From NCBI GenBank assembly GCA_902797015.1, contig CADBRG010000236.1, positions 1 through 6,897 on the forward strand: 6,897 nucleotides of DNA, in the 5' to 3' direction. The DNA comes from an uncultured Lachnospiraceae bacterium (GTDB lineage: Bacteria; Bacillota; Clostridia; Lachnospirales; Lachnospiraceae). Position numbers and translations under genes: made by a program. A model generated the notes under the pieces. The model searched no databases and had not been told where the DNA came from. It saw only the letters and a list, made by a program, of their open reading frames with translations. This document shows, piece after piece, positions 5,760 through 6,897 of this stretch. Positions within the stretch are counted from its first letter, which is position 1; each line of letters starts with the position of its first letter.

Positions 5760-6863
5760 TCAATCTGCAATTGTCATTTCTGTTTCTTTGTCAAATATGT
5801 GCATCTTCTCAAGATTGATGAGCAGATCTACCTGATCACCCGGTTTTGCGCCCATACCCGGAGATACAGAGGATACCCAGTTGCTGTCTGCCAGATTGAA
5901 ATACAGCAGTCCTTCTGAACCGAGCATTTCAAATACCGTCGTCTCTACATGGATCGGGACACCGTTTCCGCCATCTTTTTTCTCATGGATATCTTCCGGC
6001 CGGATGCCGATCGTAACGGTTTTTCCGACATATTCCTTTTCTTTTAATGCAGCTGCACGTTTTTCATCAAGGGTGATCTTCTGATCTGCAAAACTTAAGG
6101 TAATGTCAGTGCCTTCCTGGGCAACTTCCGCATCGATCATGTTCATAACCGGCATACCAATAAAGCCTGCCACAAACTTGTTTGCCGGATGATTGTAAAG
6201 ATTCTCCGGTGTATCAATCTGCTGCACAATACCATCCTTCATGACAACGATCCTGGTTCCGAGTGTCATTGCCTCAGTCTGGTCATGTGTAACATAGATG
6301 ATCGTTGCGCCCAGTTCCTGATGCAGTTTCGAAATCTCTACACGCATCTGACCACGGAGCTTCGCATCCAGGTTTGACAGCGGCTCATCCATCAGGAAAA
6401 CCTTCGGATTTCTTACGATCGCACGACCCATTGCAACACGCTGTCTCTGACCGCCGGAAAGCGCGCTCGGCTTTCTGGTCAGCAGACTTTCCAGATCCAG
6501 GATCCTTGCCGCTTCTCTTACCTTTTTATCGATCTCATCCTTTGACAGCTTCGCGAGCTTGAGTGAAAACGCAATGTTGTCATACACTGTCATGTGGGGA
6601 TACAGTGCGTAAGACTGAAATACCATCGCGATATCACGATCCTTCGGTTCCACATCATTGACCCGTTTTCCGTCAATCAGGAGATCACCCTCACTGATGT
6701 CCTCAAGGCCTGCCACCATACGCAGCGTCGTTGACTTTCCGCATCCGGAAGGCCCTACAAAGATGATGAATTCTTTGTCCTCAATATCAAGATTGAAATC
6801 CTTTACAGCCTCAAACCCGTTCGGATATCTCTTGAAAATATGCTTCAGCTGAACACTTGCCAT
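5760..6863 (-). CDS. Sugar ABC transporter ATPase, MsmK/UgpC/MalK family
   Basis: Cytoplasmic ATPase that powers a CUT1 sugar importer by docking as a dimer on the EAA loops of the two permeases. All nucleotide-binding elements are intact in the 367 residues: Walker A GPSGCGKST at 37-45, Q-loop Gln83 in VFQSYALYPH, signature LSGGQRQR at 135-142, Walker B VFLMDE at 155-160, D-loop SNLDAK at 163-168, and switch His193 in THD. From about residue 235 there is the MalK-type C-terminal regulatory region with TOBE-like beta-strands, including TIGIRPEDI at 284-292. The length is normal for the family. The start is fixed by AAGGAGG 6 nt upstream. It is first in the visible operon, 23 nt before the binding protein, so this transporter brings its own motor. 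Family members often serve several importers, so a wider role is possible. The symbol msmK or ugpC would be a family label only. Confidence 0.96.
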   Translation of the reverse strand: MASVQLKHIFKRYPNGFEAVKDFNLDIEDKEFIIFVGPSGCGKSTTLRMVAGLEDISEGDLLIDGKRVNDVEPKDRDIAMVFQSYALYPHMTVYDNIAFSLKLAKLSKDEIDKKVREAARILDLESLLTRKPSALSGGQRQRVAMGRAIVRNPKVFLMDEPLSNLDAKLRGQMRVEISKLHQELGATIIYVTHDQTEAMTLGTRIVVMKDGIVQQIDTPENLYNHPANKFVAGFIGMPVMNMIDAEVAQEGTDITLSFADQKITLDEKRAAALKEKEYVGKTVTIGIRPEDIHEKKDGGNGVPIHVETTVFEMLGSEGLLYFNLADSNWVSSVSPGMGAKPGDQVDLLINLEKMHIFDKETEMTIAD

Positions 6864-6897
6864 TTCTCTCCTCCTTACAATGATCTCTTCCCGTTTC
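6864..6897 (-). promoter_or_regulatory. Leader of the ATPase gene with its ribosome binding site
   Basis: AAGGAGG at 6870-6876 (minus strand) lies 6 nt before the ATPase ATG. The remaining bases up to the window edge show no convincing -10/-35 pair, operator or upstream stop context, so the operon promoter, or another upstream gene, lies beyond the window. Confidence 0.75.

Overview
The window is a single, tightly packed carbohydrate-utilisation operon read entirely from the minus strand. In transcription order (right to left) it encodes an ABC-importer ATPase of the MsmK/UgpC/MalK family, an extracytoplasmic sugar-binding lipoprotein, two MalF/MalG-type permeases, a GH36 alpha-galactosidase, and the first 160 codons of galactokinase (galK), which runs off the left edge. 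The organism looks like a Gram-positive Bacillota member. A gut Clostridia/Lachnospiraceae-type genome is the best guess, based on strong AAGGAGG-type ribosome binding sites, a lipoprotein-anchored solute-binding protein, the CUT1 transporter and group-I GH36 families, and intermediate base composition. Genus cannot be named from this sequence alone.

Layout on the minus strand: ATPase 6863-5760; binding protein 5736-4441; permease F 4426-3578; permease G 3578-2730; alpha-galactosidase 2698-503; galK 482 to beyond base 1. With the starts chosen here the gaps are 23, 14, -1, 31 and 20 nt, and every gene has its own good Shine-Dalgarno sequence. There is no non-coding stretch over 40 bases. No regulator, tRNA, rRNA, CRISPR array, mobile element or intrinsic terminator is visible. 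The promoter must lie right of 6897 and the operon end left of 1.

Inferred pathway: the lipoprotein captures an alpha-galactoside (raffinose family, melibiose or galactosyl-oligosaccharide). The F/G permease pair, driven by the locally encoded ATPase, imports it intact. The signal-less GH36 enzyme then releases galactose in the cytoplasm, and GalK phosphorylates it to galactose-1-phosphate for the Leloir pathway. Substrate identity is inferred from the enzyme, not read from the transporter.

This is a coherent but recognisable system, and I found no evidence of an undescribed machinery. Points worth a second look are two start codons that should be moved (GH36 and binding protein), a locally encoded ATPase in a transporter class that often shares one, a divergent loop after the active-site tryptophan of the GH36 enzyme, and a perfect 10-bp GC-rich hairpin inside the GH36 gene.
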